Assembly: GCA_963781785.1 (NCBI GenBank)
Contig: CAWAHD010000002.1
Span: 1,302,001 to 1,366,000, forward strand
From: CAWAHD01 sp963781785
GTDB taxonomy: Bacteria > Planctomycetota > Planctomycetia > Isosphaerales > Isosphaeraceae
Direction: 5' to 3'
DNA: 64,000 nt
Part shown: positions 18,664 through 28,244 of the stretch, piece after piece
How the letters are laid out: every line of letters begins with the position of its first letter
Numbering within the stretch: position 1 is the stretch's first letter
Made by a program: the position numbers and the translations under genes
Notes under the pieces: generated by a model
The model's input: the letters and a program-made list of their open reading frames with translations, nothing else
What the model was told of the DNA's origin: nothing
The model's database searches: none

Positions 18664-19849
18664 ATGATGGCGACGAAATCCCAAAAAGCGGAACCAACCC
18701 ACAATTCTCTCGTTCGGGGTGGCCTATCATACCGCCTGGCGCAGCGGTTCGCGTTCGAGCCGCCGACCCCAGAGCGGCGGCTGACGAAGGTCGTGTTGCT
18801 CGTTGTCGTTACCTGGGTACCGCTGGTGGTGCTGTCATTCCTGCAGGGGCACGCCTGGGGGAACGCGGTCGCGGAGCCTTTGCTGTTTGACCCCGTTGTT
18901 TACAGCCGGTTCCTGTTCGTGGTGCCCCTGCTGGAACTCGCTCTAGTGGTCGTCGAGAGAAGTCTCGGCGTTCAGATGCAGCATTTTGTGGATTCCGGAC
19001 TTGTACCGGAGCAGGAGCGGCCGAAGTTCGTGTCGGCGCAAGACACCGCGATTCGCCTCCGCGACTCATACGTGGCGGAATTGCTCTTGATGATCCTCTC
19101 CGTGATGATCCCCCTGCCGGCGCGCCAGATCGTCGGGGTGGCTATCGTTGGCTCGAGCTGGCTGCGGGTGGGAACGACGATCACCTTTGCCGGCTGGTGG
19201 TACATCCTGGTCAGCATGCCCATCCTGCTGTTCTTTCTCCTGCGCTGGGGTTGGATTTTCGTGATCTGGGCCTGGTTCCTCTTCCGGGTCTCGCGTCTGG
19301 AGCTGCGGCTGACCGCCACTCACCCCGACCGCGCGGGGGGCTTGGGCTTCCTGGGCTGGGGCCTGGCGAGCTTCTGCCTGATCTTGATGGCCGTCTCGGG
19401 CGTGCTGTCGGGGAGCTTCGCCCGGGAGATCATCCACCGTGCTTCGTCGCTCGACAGCTTGAAGTATCACATACTTGCCTTCGTGTTGTTGGCCATCGTG
19501 ATCCTTCACGCTCCGCTACTGGCATTCGCCGGCAAACAAGCACGTTGCCGATTCCGGGGGCTACTGGATTTCGGGACGCTGATCTGGCGCCACGATTGCG
19601 CGTTCGACAAGAAATGGATCGAGCCCCTGAACACAAGCCAGCAAAGCCTCTTGGGCAGCCCCGACACAGCGTCTCTAGCGCACATGGATAACATATTTTA
19701 CATGCGTAGACAAAATGCGGCTGATCCCGATCGACAAAAAAGCCGTGGGCGTGTTGCTCGTGGCCGCGTTGCTCCCGATGCTTCCCCTCGTGGGCACGGC
19801 AATCCCACTGAAGGAGATCCTCTCCAAGCTGGGCGAATTCATGGTCTGA
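18664..19849 (+). CDS. Polytopic membrane protein, frameshifted near 19703
   Basis: About 395 residues with roughly six hydrophobic segments (for example VVLLVVVTWVPLVVLSFL, VYSRFLFVVPLLELALVVV and WWYILVSMPILLFFLLRWG). The long frame loses sense after DNIFYM, but a neighbouring frame continues MRLIPIDKKAVGVLLVAALL and ends LKEILSKLGEFMV at a TGA at 19847, a coherent last membrane helix. So one base is wrong or inserted near 19703. The ATG at 18664 follows GGGAGGGGC; a start at 18553 is less likely. No family recognised; a conserved THPDRAGGLGFLG loop between helices may help a search. Confidence 0.7.
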
Positions 19850-19856
19850 TTCGAGG

Positions 19857-19929
19857 TAAAGACCGCAACACCATTGGAGAGTCCCACCGCCAGGGTGCCA
19901 CCGTCGGGGCTCCAGGCTGCGGCCTGCAC
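19857..19929 (-). pseudogene. WD40-repeat fragment
   Basis: The minus frame reads VQAAAWSPDGGTLAVGLSN, then GVAVF, the signature of part of one WD40 blade. Nothing before or after it continues the repeat, so this is a remnant of a larger beta-propeller gene. Confidence 0.5.
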
Positions 19930-19987
19930 GGTCTACAGTCCGCCCAGGAATGCGCGCCTGGCGGGTGAAGTCAGTCAGATCCCCAAT

Positions 19988-20420
19988 CTACACGGTCTTG
20001 GAATTCGCGTCATTTGGCACGTGGGGCGCTGTCATCGATTGCGAGGCGTCCGTCGAACTTCTGGACGAGTCGCTGAACGACGCGCGTGCCAAGAGCAGTG
20101 TCAGCACGGCGTGCAACGCCACGGCCGGCCACAAGAGAGGGCCCACCCACTCGCCGCGAGTGCCGACGTACACGAGGTAGAGCGTAACGAACAGCCCGTA
20201 GGTCGCCATCCCACCGAGCGGTGCGCGCGTCGGCTGCTTGACCCGGCCAGCATGCAATTCCGAGCGACAACAGGCCGATACCGGCCACGCGGCCCATGAT
20301 AACGGCGACGCCGGCGAGTTCCGTGCCGAACAGCAGTCGCGCGACGAGCGATGGAGCGGCGAGTAGCGCCACGCCAGTGGCAGCTTCGGCGAGCGCGGCG
20401 AAGGCAAGCGGCTTGTTCAT
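19988..20420 (-). CDS. Small DUF4345-like membrane protein, frameshifted near 20225
   Basis: Two frames join into a protein of about 143 residues. The first reads NKPLAFAALAEAATGVALLA, then VARLLFGTELAGVA and LLSLGIACWPG. The second reads PLGGMATYGLFVTLYLVYVG, then WPAVALHAVLTLLLA. Together they give four hydrophobic segments, as in small integral membrane proteins of the DUF4345 kind. The family assignment is by general resemblance only. It begins 24 bp downstream of the end of the sulfatase gene on the same strand, so the two may be cotranscribed. Confidence 0.6.
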
Positions 20421-20443
20421 GCAAGTGGCCCGTAAGGCCGGTA

Positions 20444-23017
20444 CTACTCCTTCTTCTCTGCGACGTACTCGGGCGGGCTGAGCGTAAACGTCAGCCGATT
20501 GATCTTGCCGGTGAACTTGAACGGGCAGTCGTAGCGATACTCGATGCCCGAGACCGGCGTGCGCGTGTCCAGTCCAACGTCGAAAGTCTCGTCCTCCGGA
20601 AAAGTGATGGGGACTGTCATGCTCCAACGCTTTCCTCGCCACTTCCTTGCCATCGATCGCGAGCGTGCCGGTTCCGCCTTTTCCAAACCCCGGACCGCCG
20701 TACTTGAAGCGAAACGCGACGGTGTGCTTGCCGGGCTTTAGTTGCGGGCCTTCCCACGCAACGTGTTTCATCCCGAGCAAATTGTAGAGGAACACAACTT
20801 TGCCCCGGCCGATGCCAAGTTTGCCTTCGCTCAGAAACAAGCCGTAGCCGCCAAAGCGCCCGCCCTCGGTAACAATCATCCCTTCCGCGCCCCCTTCGGG
20901 AATCTCGACCTCCGCTTCAATGTTGTAAGAGCGCCCGATGATGCTCGGAGCACACGCCGGAGGAACGCCACAGAGCTCGCCGGAGTACGTGAAGCGGTTG
21001 CGTCCGGCCGTCGGGCTCGGGCGCGGCGTGAGGAACCGCGCGAGCGTCGAGTTGTCCAGGGGCAGCACGTCGTGCTTCTTCGCCTCGGCGTAGAAGAGGT
21101 CCTGCATCTGCCTTGAGTTTGTCCGGCATCTGGGCTGCGAGATCGTTGCACTGCGAGAAATCTTCCATGATGTTGTAGAGCTCCCAGTTGTAGCCGGCGA
21201 TCACATCCGGCGACGGCTTGATACCTAAATCCCAGGGAGTGCTCACCGGAGTGGTGCAAGCGACCCATCCCTCGTGATAAATGGCCCGGTTGCCGAGCAT
21301 CTCGAAGTACTGCGTCGTGCGCTTGGAGGGCGCATTCGCGTTCGCCTTGTCCCATGTGTAAACCATGCTCACGCCGTCCATCGGCCGCTGCTTGATCCCA
21401 TTAATCGTGTCGGGCGCGGGGATGCCTGTCGCTTCAAGGATGGTGGGCACCATGTCGATGACGTGGTGGAATTGGGTGCGGATGCCGCCCTTGTCGGTGA
21501 TATGCCCCGGCCACGACATACACATGCCCTGGCGAGTGCCGCCGAAATGCGACGCTACCTGCTTGCACCATTGAAACGGAGTGTCAAAGGCCCAGGCCCA
21601 TCCGGCGGAGTAGTGTGGAAAGGTCTGATCCGAGCCCCAAGAACTCGTAAAACAGGAATTGGTCCTTCACGGGCACCGTCACGCTGTTGAAGAACGTGAA
21701 CTCGTTCGGCGTGCCATTGATCGTCCCCTCCGGACTCGCTCCATTGTCGCCGCTGATGTAGATGATCAGCGTGTCATCGAGCTTGCCCATGTCTTCGACC
21801 GCCTGAATGACGCGGCCGATTTCGTGGTCGGTGTAAGCGAGATAGGCCGCGAAGACGTCGGCCTGCTTGATGAAGAGTTTTTTCTCAGCGATAGCTCAGC
21901 GAGCTCCCATTCTGGCAATTCCTTGGGCCAGGGAGTCAACTTGGTGTCCTGCGGGACGATGCCGAGTCGCTTCTGATTCGCGAAAATGGTTTCGCGCAAC
22001 TTGTTCCAGCCATCATCGAACAAGTGCATGTCGCTGATCTTCTTGATCCATTCTTCAGTGGGATGATGCGGTGCGTGTACGCCGCCGGGTACGTAATAGA
22101 CGAAGAACGGCTTGTCGGGCGCGACTTCGCTCAGACCCTTCATGTACCCAATCGCCTCGTCGGCCATGGCCGTGGTCAGATTCCATTCGGGCTTTCCCTC
22201 AAACGGATAAATCGCTGTCGTATTCCGGAATAAGTTTGGCGTCCACTGGCTCGTGTCGCCGCCGACGAAGCCGTAGAAGTATTCGAAGCCCATCCCGCCC
22301 GGCCATTGATCGAACGGCCCGGCGACTGACGCTTGATAGAAGGGCGTGTTGTGATCCTTGCCGAACCACGAGGTCGCGTAGCCGTTCTGCTTGAGAATTT
22401 CGCCGACCGTGCCGCACTCCCTGCGAATGACGGAATCATAGCCGGGAAATCCGGTAGCCGCCTCGCCCACGACGCCGAAACCAGACACGTGATGGTTGCG
22501 TCCGGTGATCAGCGCCGCGCGCGTCGGCGAGCAAAGCGACGTGGAGTGGAACTGCGTATAACGCAGCCCGCTTTTGGCGACGCGATCCAGGGCAGGCGTC
22601 GGAATGACTCCGCCGAACGTGCTCGGCGAGCCGAACCCGCAATCGTCGGTCATGATCAAGAGTACGTTGGGCGCGCCCTTGGGCGGCACGACGCGCGGCG
22701 GCCACCACGGCTTCGAGTCGGACGCCTTCAGGTTGATCACGCCGCCGAATTTCGGGTCCGGCGGAGGAAGCTGATTGCCTGGAATTGAGGTGGTGGCGCT
22801 GGGACTGCCCAACTGGGCGGCGATTGGCACCGGCTTAGCCGGTGCAGCGGCTTGCGCCTCTGATCCAGTTGCTTGCTCTGGAACCGTCGTGGCACGGGCG
22901 ACCGGAGCATTCTTGCTCCTGTCATCGGAGCGCTGCTGAGCAGCCTGTAGCACCTGCCAAGGTAGCCAAAACAAGCAGCAGTCCTGGGATCGTTGTGCAG
23001 TACCGGGATCGTCTCAT
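20444..23017 (-). CDS. Secreted arylsulfatase, interrupted by five frame breaks
   Basis: A sulfatase of about 850 residues reconstructed from successive frames. The N terminus (GLLLVLATLAGATGC) is a lipoprotein signal with a lipobox Cys. The core has NVLLIMTDDCGFG (metal-binding Asp pair) and SLCSPTRAALITGR, the CxPxR sulfatase motif whose Cys becomes formylglycine. Later come YISGDNGASPEGT and the C-terminal beta domain ending SPPEYVAEKKE. Breaks fall near 22940, 21885, 21635, 21115 and 20645; the one near 21885 lies in a run of six A. Either the gene is dead or these are sequence errors. If active, it would be exported and hydrolyse sulfate esters, probably of polysaccharides. Confidence 0.85.
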
Positions 23018-23414
23018 CGTTTTCTCCCTTCGGCTATCAGCGAAAGACGTAATTCTAGCGTCAATGCCAATCGTTTCACATTCCCTCGATTAACCAGCTC
23101 GATCTCGCTCATCCGCTGCCCCTGCAATCAGCGCAACGAATGCCGCGCTATCAACGTGCGTGGATTGGCAAGTGTGTCAGAGCGACGCAAGCTAGCCGGT
23201 ACACCAGCCCCCTGGCACGCTCTGGCGTGAATCGATCCGCACGACCTGATGTTGTGCGGAAACCCTCCCGGTCACGACACTCGGCGATTTGTGCGGAGTT
23301 CTGGCCGAAATCGATCGTCAGCGTCGAAGGCGACGGCCAGCCGCCTGGCGAGGAGCCGGCCGAGGGGTGGAGGAGGACCTGTCGCTGATCAATTGGCGTC
23401 CGACTCGCGTTCTG
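23018..23414. other. Intergenic region, no gene seen
   Basis: Nearly 400 bp between the start of the sulfatase gene and the end of the rhomboid gene. No coherent frame or repeat was recognised. The sulfatase promoter should lie in the first 150 bp. Confidence 0.5.
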
Positions 23415-24721
23415 TCAATCGTCTCCTTCCAGCTCGAGCACTCCCTCCTCGCGCATCCGGTTCGCTTTACGCGCGAGCTTCTGGCGGGTTGCTTCGAGGT
23501 CTCCGGGGAGCGAGCCGGGGGCAATCTCCTCCAGAACGCGGAGAGCGGCGGCGGGGCGCTCCAGGTCGCGAATCAAGACTTGAGCGAGCTTGAGCCGTAG
23601 CCGGGACGATTCGCCCGGAAAATACCGGCAGTGGTCGCGCATCAATCGGACCGAGTCGGGTTCGGCGCCACGGGCGTGCAGGGCTTTGATCATCCCCAAG
23701 AGATCGGGCTGAGACGGCCAGTCGAACAGGGTGCCGGCCGATTTGTCGTAAGCCGCTAGCGCGCCGGAGACATCGCCCTTGTCGATCAACGACCGGATGC
23801 GACGGACCGCCGCCGCCCCGCGCTCTTCCTGGCTCGGCCCGTCGCTCTCGCTCTCACCCTCCCCACCGCGGTTTGACGACTTCGCCCGAACATTGGACTT
23901 CACGAACGACCGCAGAACCTTCTTGTCGTGATCGATCCGCTCGCCGCGTTTCTTCCAGTCGCGGGCGAGCTTCCGCCGTTTGGCCCAGAGCGAGAACAGG
24001 TCCCACCCTTCACAATCGACCAGCCGGGACTTGAGCAGGACGATCCCGACCACGGCCCCCCAGAATGCGCCGGATAGATGGCCCATCTCCGTGACCATCA
24101 CTTTGCCACCGAGCGCACCCCAGACCACCAGCCCGAAGATCTGCTCGCCGAGGTAGATCAAGGCCACGGTCGTGTAGTAGAGGTCCCAGTGATACACAAA
24201 GCTGCGGAACCCGATGAGAAGGATCGCCAGACAGTTGAGCTCGTTCCTGGGCACCAGATCATGCAGACCGCGAGCAGCCCATAGACGACCGCCGAGGCCC
24301 CGGCCGCATGACCGTCCAGGCCCGATTTCATGAATAACGTCTGCGTGAGCGCGCCGTGAAGCGTGCCGATCGCCAGGTACATCAGCAGGTACTTCACCGG
24401 CCCGAGCTTCCCCTCGACCACGATCCCGAAGGCCCAGAGGAACAGCATGTTCCCCGCCAGGTGAAGGAACCCGTTGTGGAGAAAGTTGTGCGTCACCCAC
24501 TGTACCGGGTGCAGGCGGCCGTCGCCGATTGCCAGGGCGTACCGATCGAATTTCGAGACGTCCTCGACACCCTCGATCACCTCGCCGTCATCATCGAGCC
24601 GCGGCGCGCTCCGCACGGGCGGTACCGCGAAGAACAACGCGACGTTCAGTACGATCAGCCCAACCGTGGCATACGGCCAGTGGTAGATCGGAGCGTCGGT
24701 ACCCATCGGAACGATGATCAT
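23415..24721 (-). CDS. Rhomboid-family intramembrane protease, frameshifted near 24257
   Basis: About 435 residues. The rhomboid core has HNGFLHLAGNMLFLWAFG (His/Asn of TM2), HAAGASAVVYGLL (GxSx-type motif with the catalytic Ser) and MGHLSGAFWGAVVG (catalytic His). The last 220 residues are soluble, with a Lys/Arg-rich helix followed by TPR-like helices. The frame breaks after CMIWCP; one added base gives CMIWCPRNELNCLAILL and continuous rhomboid sequence. The start at 24721 is chosen because CCAGGAG precedes it and homologues start just before the first membrane helix (MIIVPMGTDAPIYHWPY). Probably a functional membrane protease if the break is an error. Confidence 0.85.
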
Positions 24722-25067
24722 GCGCAAAACTCCTGGACTGAGGTCGACGGGCAACGGCGCCAGGTTACGATACCACCGGTCTGACAATCCTGGGAACAAA
24801 AAATCCGTCAAGCTTCTGACGCCACGCCCCCGCCTGAGAGACGATGGTCGACTCCTGGATCATCCTTTCCCCTGGCGCGTTGACTCGGCGCCGCGGGCGG
24901 TATGTTGCGAGTCGATCCGGCGATGAACGCATTTCTGTGATGATTCTGTGAATGGAATCGTTGATTCTGGCGACATCTCGCGTTGTGAACCGCGTCGTTG
25001 GCAGAAACCCCCGCGGCTCGGGAGGTGTGGCCTTTCCGACAAACCTCGAACGGGAGAGGAGCCTTCT

Positions 25068-25673
25068 GTGCGCACGCGATCGTTCTTGGGCCGCACGACT
25101 TGGGCGGTCTGCGCGTTCTTCAGCCTGCTGGGTGTCCCGGGGTGCGGCGGGGAGGTTCCCGCGCCGAAAGCATTCGTGACGTACAACGCCCCGAACGGCA
25201 GGTTCGCCTGCGACTATCCCAAGGGCTGGGAAGTCACCGGCAGCACCTCCAAGGCAGAATCGCCTTTGTCCGCTGCCAAGTTCAGCATGGGCAACGCCGA
25301 GATCAAGGTCAGCGCCGACCTCGCCGGCTCACTTTTCGGCGATATCACCAGGTCGACAGGATCGATGGGAGGAGACGACGAGCCGCCGGTTGCCAAGGTG
25401 CACCCGATGGGCGTGCGGTCCATGAAGGATGAGTATAGCAACTACGAGGAGCGGGAGGCGAAGGGCTTCAAGTCCAGGGGGATCGGCGAGGGGCGGCGGT
25501 CCATCTTTATCGCCGACCAGACGCTCGGAGGCAAGGTCTACGGCTACCGCGCCACGCTTCTCTCCGGCGACCGCCGGATCACCGTCGTCTGCAGTTGCCC
25601 TGCGACCAACTGGAAGGCACTCAAGCCCGCCTTCGAGAAGGTGATCGAAAGCCTCAGCCTGCCCGGGCGCTAG
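25068..25673 (+). CDS. Secreted lipoprotein of unknown function
   Basis: 201 residues starting at GTG, chosen because GGAGAGGAG lies 5-14 bases upstream and it gives a correct signal peptide: basic RTRSFLGRT, hydrophobic core, then the lipobox LGVPGC. The mature part is a single alpha/beta domain (YNAPNGRFACDYPKGWEV near its start and FEKVIESLSLPGR at its end), resembling small planctomycete proteins that bind by a PsbP/Mog1-like fold; this fold suggestion is inference from the opening PKGW motif and terminal helix. Confidence 0.75.
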   Translation: MRTRSFLGRTTWAVCAFFSLLGVPGCGGEVPAPKAFVTYNAPNGRFACDYPKGWEVTGSTSKAESPLSAAKFSMGNAEIKVSADLAGSLFGDITRSTGSMGGDDEPPVAKVHPMGVRSMKDEYSNYEEREAKGFKSRGIGEGRRSIFIADQTLGGKVYGYRATLLSGDRRITVVCSCPATNWKALKPAFEKVIESLSLPGR

Positions 25674-25945
25674 TTAGCGACGAACACGTGCACGTCTTTT
25701 TCTTTGTGCGTGCGCTGTAACTCCTCGAGATGCGGGATCGCTTCGAGGCACGGGGCGCATGTCGTCCCGCTGAACTCGATCACGTAGACTGTCGCGGACG
25801 AGAGGCCGGCCAGGGCCGGGCCGCGGATGAACATGCCCGCCTCGAACTTCGGCGCCGGGCTGCCTTGAGACAGCAATGGCTCGTCAGCGACCACCCCCGT
25901 AGTCAAGGAAATGGCCACGACGCTGATGACGACGAGACGGATCAT
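25670..25945 (-). CDS. Short exported thioredoxin-like protein, probably truncated
   Basis: 91 residues: a signal peptide (IRLVVISVVAISLTTGVVAD), then a TlpA/redoxin-type start (GSPAPKFEAGMFIRG) and the redox motif TTCAPCLEAIPHL with CAPC. It stops at VHVFVAN, only about 15 residues after the beta strand that follows the active site, whereas redoxin domains need about 60 more residues. It is therefore a truncated gene or its 3' part has been lost. The ends of this gene and the converging lipoprotein gene overlap by 4 bases. Confidence 0.6.
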   Translation of the reverse strand: MIRLVVISVVAISLTTGVVADEPLLSQGSPAPKFEAGMFIRGPALAGLSSATVYVIEFSGTTCAPCLEAIPHLEELQRTHKEKDVHVFVAN

Positions 25946-26076
25946 GATGGAACCCCTGAAGGAACGACGCGCGTGGGTGGCATTCGCATGGTCGCCGTAC
26001 CCGGGCCACCCGTCGCCTGGCGACCACGCTCGGCGGATCTCCTTACCAAGCGAACTCCATCATAGCGGACCAGCCT

Positions 26077-26262
26077 GTGCATGGGATCATCCTGACGTTT
26101 GACGCCCTGAGCCGGTTTTCTGTTCCGTTGAGCAGCAGATGGCGGCGCTTCGAGGTTCTGCTCCCGCTCCAATTCAATGACGGGCGTCCCGTGCCTGCGG
26201 ACTGGCTCGCAGAGGCCGTCCTCGAAATGAGGGCACTTGATCGCCCCGGCGGTTATTCCGGC
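26077..26262 (+). pseudogene. Fragment of a hypothetical protein
   Basis: The frame reads RRFEVLLPLQFNDGRPVPAD, then WLAEAVLEMRA, which resembles the start of small conserved hypothetical proteins I recall from this phylum. The remainder of that family is missing, and the frame runs into the antisense of the next gene. I treat it as a truncated remnant. Confidence 0.35.
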
Positions 26263-27080
26263 GGGTTGATCCCCTCACCCGAGCGGAAGATGATCAGCAT
26301 GTACGGCTCACGAGGGCTCCTCGCCTGCGCCCAGGGGATGACTGGTACCGACCACACCTCGTGCCCGCGATGCGCGACATGGAATTCGACACTGTTCATC
26401 CGCGCCAGCGCAAAATGCCACGCAGGCCCCGTGTCGCTTTTGCGGGCCTCGATCAACAGGAAGACCTCCGGATCGGTCCCCTCGACAAACGCGAACAGGG
26501 CGCCGCCGCCGTCCGTGCTGTCGAAGCTGTAGACCGGCTGGGTCAGCAGGCGAAGCGGACGGGCGAGTGCTTTCCGGTCGGTCTTTGTGGATGTGAATTC
26601 TGGTGCGATGGCGCGCATCTGCCGGAGCCGCCGGGCAGGCGTGTCGGCCGGCGCGGGGGCGCCGGGGACCGGCCGGAACTCGACCCCGCCCCGGTCCGGC
26701 GACCACTCGGCGTGCCCGTCTCTCTCGGCCTTTGCCGGACCCTCGGTCAACGAGTGGAATTCGATTCCCAGGTGGAGCGGGAGCGGCAGGTACTTCTTGT
26801 AGATCGAGGCGACCACCTCCGGCCTCCCCTGCGCCGTCCAGATGAATACCGAGCCGTGGAACGAGCCGCCCACCGGATTCGACCACTTCAACAGCGACTT
26901 GGGCTCGAGCTGCAAGACAGTCCTCCCCGCTTCGCCCGTGGTCACTCGATACGCCTGGGCAGTCGTTTTCGCGACCGCGGCGGATTCGGTCGCGCGGGCC
27001 GCCTCAATCTTGTCGCCCGGCGGTGGCTGGACTTGCGCGACGGCGCTCAATACGCCGAGGACGAGGATGGCGGGGCGCAT
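26253..27080 (-). CDS. Secreted hypothetical protein
   Basis: 275 residues with a short signal peptide (RPAILVLGVLSAVAQVQ). Inside are paired beta-rich segments: LLKWSNPVGGSFHGSVFIWT and YKKYLPLPLHLGIEFHSLTE early, then TQPVYSFDSTDGGGALFAFV and VEFHVAHRGHEVWSVPVIPW later. The pattern matches planctomycete exported proteins of unknown function. No catalytic motif is visible. No sign of a frame break. Confidence 0.7.
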   Translation of the reverse strand: MRPAILVLGVLSAVAQVQPPPGDKIEAARATESAAVAKTTAQAYRVTTGEAGRTVLQLEPKSLLKWSNPVGGSFHGSVFIWTAQGRPEVVASIYKKYLPLPLHLGIEFHSLTEGPAKAERDGHAEWSPDRGGVEFRPVPGAPAPADTPARRLRQMRAIAPEFTSTKTDRKALARPLRLLTQPVYSFDSTDGGGALFAFVEGTDPEVFLLIEARKSDTGPAWHFALARMNSVEFHVAHRGHEVWSVPVIPWAQARSPREPYMLIIFRSGEGINPPE

Positions 27081-27244
27081 GGCGGAGCCTCAAATGGGAC
27101 CGGGCGACGACATCTGTCAACGAGGATTCTAGCACAACTGGCGGGCGGCGTTCGATCTTGGCCGCGCCCGAAGCTTTATGGCAGAGAAAGTCTCGCTCGC
27201 GTATCATGGGTTGAGTGCTGACCGCCGACATCGGGGCTGTTGCG

Positions 27245-27616
27245 ATGAACCGGAATCATTTCCAACAGGTCGATGACGTGCCCAGGCTCACCGATGCGCT
27301 GAAGCGGGACAATTTCGATGTGAAAGCCGCTTTCTGGCTCTACACGAGCGAGGCAGACCAGTGGTATCTTTACCTCGTCTCAGACCTCGTCGATCAAAAG
27401 GGAACGACTGAAGCCTACGGCCTTGTGTTCCAGACCATGAGGCGATTGACGAACCTTCGGATCAATCCATTCGAGGTGAAGCTCGTCAGCCCGGACGAGC
27501 CTGTCGCGAAAGCCGTCCTGGACTTCCTTGCCAAGCAACATGCTCCGCTCTCGACGTGGGTCCGAGGGACGAACCTGGGCAATGTGTACATAGAACATGC
27601 GTATATTTACAATTAG
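27245..27616 (+). CDS. Hypothetical protein
   Basis: 123 residues from ATG at 27245; an in-frame ATG at 27215 is also possible. Alpha/beta composition: DALKRDNFDVKAAFWLYTSE, then WYLYLVSDLVDQKGTTEAYG, TMRRLTNLRINPFEVKLVSP and VRGTNLGNVYIEHAYIY. This arrangement recurs in uncharacterised proteins that sit near restriction or toxin genes, but I cannot name the family. No membrane segment. Confidence 0.65.
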   Translation: MNRNHFQQVDDVPRLTDALKRDNFDVKAAFWLYTSEADQWYLYLVSDLVDQKGTTEAYGLVFQTMRRLTNLRINPFEVKLVSPDEPVAKAVLDFLAKQHAPLSTWVRGTNLGNVYIEHAYIYN

Positions 27617-27643
27617 GACTTCCCACCGAGACTGACGATTGGC

Positions 27644-27958
27644 TCAGACCGGTTCAAAGTGCGCGAACACATTCTGAAACTCGGTCAAATTCGAAGGCGT
27701 CTCGTACGAGCACACTGCCTCGAACTTCTTCCACAGGTCCCGTACCACCGGATTGGCGTGGGCGCCCGCGATCGCTTCTCTCGACACCCACTCGAAAACT
27801 TCCACGATGGTTCCGTCTGCTGCGCGCATGACGATCGGGGCACGCCCCGTGACGAGGCCCTCCTCACGAAGTGGAGGAAGGTGATCGCGGACCAGGTCGA
27901 GCAGTGCTTGCTCGCAGCCAGGTCGAGGCTTGTAGCATGCGACCGATATCGATCCCAT
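27644..27958 (-). CDS. ABM-superfamily (antibiotic biosynthesis monooxygenase-like) protein
   Basis: 104 residues with the ferredoxin-like dimeric alpha/beta barrel pattern: SISVACYKPRPGCEQALLDL, then APIVMRAADGTIVEVFEWVS and WKKFEAVCSYETPS. Members include monooxygenases, heme-degrading enzymes and proteins of unknown role; nothing here identifies the substrate. The length is typical for the family and the frame is intact. Confidence 0.7.
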   Translation of the reverse strand: MGSISVACYKPRPGCEQALLDLVRDHLPPLREEGLVTGRAPIVMRAADGTIVEVFEWVSREAIAGAHANPVVRDLWKKFEAVCSYETPSNLTEFQNVFAHFEPV

Positions 27959-28244
27959 GGAACTGTGTCCTCACGAATGGTCAGAAAAATGAATGTAGCG
28001 TCACGCGAGAACTCGCTCGGGGTTTGGGTGGTCGCCGCTAACCAGATTACCCGGGCGCGACCCGGAATACCTCACCCATTCCTGGGTTTTTTCCAACGCT
28101 CCGGCAACGCCGGCAGAGCCGGCCACTCCGACGCCCCTCTGCTCAGGACCGGCTGGGTGCAAGCGCTCGGTGTCCCTTTGGAGACACGTGCTCTCGGTTC
28201 GAGAGGCCGCGCTCATCCACCGGGAACTCGCGCGAAAAGCCGGC